From assembly GCA_016284975.1 (NCBI GenBank), contig JAEEPV010000196.1, positions 1 to 5,867 on the forward strand: 5,867 bases of DNA. Direction: 5' to 3'. Position 1 is the stretch's first letter; each line of letters begins with the position of its first letter. Both the position numbers and the translations under genes were made by a program. The notes beneath the pieces are model-generated. The model made no database searches. It was not told the DNA's origin and saw nothing but the letters and a program-made list of their open reading frames with translations. Below are positions 5,784 through 5,867 of the stretch, in pieces. This stretch comes from Solobacterium sp. GTDB taxonomy: Bacteria; Bacillota_I; Bacilli_A; Erysipelotrichales; Erysipelotrichaceae.

Positions 5784-5867
5784 TTAGTCCTCTACACCAA
5801 CGTATACGCCATTTTCGATAATGACTTCCTTCTGAGCTTTGGAAACTCCGCCCCTCGCATACCAGGA
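5784..5867 (-). CDS. C-terminal end of the probable amino acid substrate-binding protein of the importer (5' end off the window)
   Basis: Only the last 27 codons and the TAA stop (5786-5784) are present. The translated end reads SWYARGGVSK then AQKEVIIENGVYVGVED; a short strand-like ending of the form V-I-I-E-N-G-x-Y-V is common at the C-terminus of LivJ/LivK-type periplasmic-binding-fold proteins. The frame is open to the window edge, it is on the same strand as livH, and it lies where the binding protein usually sits in such operons. In Gram-positive cells it would be a lipoprotein tethered to the outer face of the membrane, delivering Leu, Ile, Val or a related amino acid to LivHM. The lipobox and ligand pocket are outside the window, so the assignment is mostly from context. 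Confidence 0.72.
   Translation of the reverse strand, partial: SWYARGGVSKAQKEVIIENGVYVGVED

Noticed and set aside
1..5867. CRISPR arrays, tRNA or rRNA genes, insertion sequences, phage attachment sites
   Set aside because: No repeated spacer-like units, no cloverleaf or rRNA stretches, no transposase or integrase sequence seen on either strand by eye.

Overview
The window reads as part of a chromosome from a Gram-positive, Bacillota-type (Firmicutes) bacterium. The evidence is base composition that looks close to even, strong AGGAGG-type ribosome binding sites before most genes, tight gene packing, and protein sequences of clostridial or erysipelotrichial flavour. An anaerobic gut member of Erysipelotrichia or Lachnospiraceae is my best guess, but the sequence alone does not settle it. 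Every gene I can support lies on the minus strand, so transcription runs from right to left.

Right to centre (5867 to about 1553) is a branched-chain or hydrophobic amino acid ABC importer operon. It begins with the last 27 codons of a probable substrate-binding protein. An 11-bp GNRA-capped hairpin with a U-rich tail follows, and probably acts as a leaky terminator that keeps the binding protein more abundant than the rest. Then come livH and livM (the two permeases), livG and livF (the two ATPases), and a CBS-CBS-ACT protein that starts only 3 nt after livF, with its ribosome binding site inside the livF coding end. The importer genes overlap or lie 5-11 nt apart, so translational coupling is likely. 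The ACT domain in the last gene suggests a ligand-sensing role linked to amino acid uptake; this is inference.

Centre-left (1552 to 907) holds a small hairpin, then a 186-residue membrane protein of unknown function with about three membrane segments, a small soluble region and a 43-residue Lys/Ala-rich tail. A textbook intrinsic terminator at 907-937 closes the transcription unit.

Left (906 to 1) is a separate unit: an ECF-type RNA polymerase sigma factor and an overlapping downstream gene for a single-pass membrane protein, which by position and architecture is its probable anti-sigma factor. That gene is cut by the left edge. The sigma gene lacks a visible ribosome binding site at its most plausible ATG. 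A candidate -10 box lies just upstream, so a leaderless transcript is possible.

The window is mostly ordinary. The points worth a second look are the CBS-ACT sensor in the liv operon, the unknown membrane protein with the basic tail, the sigma factor's start, and the two GNRA-capped intergenic hairpins.
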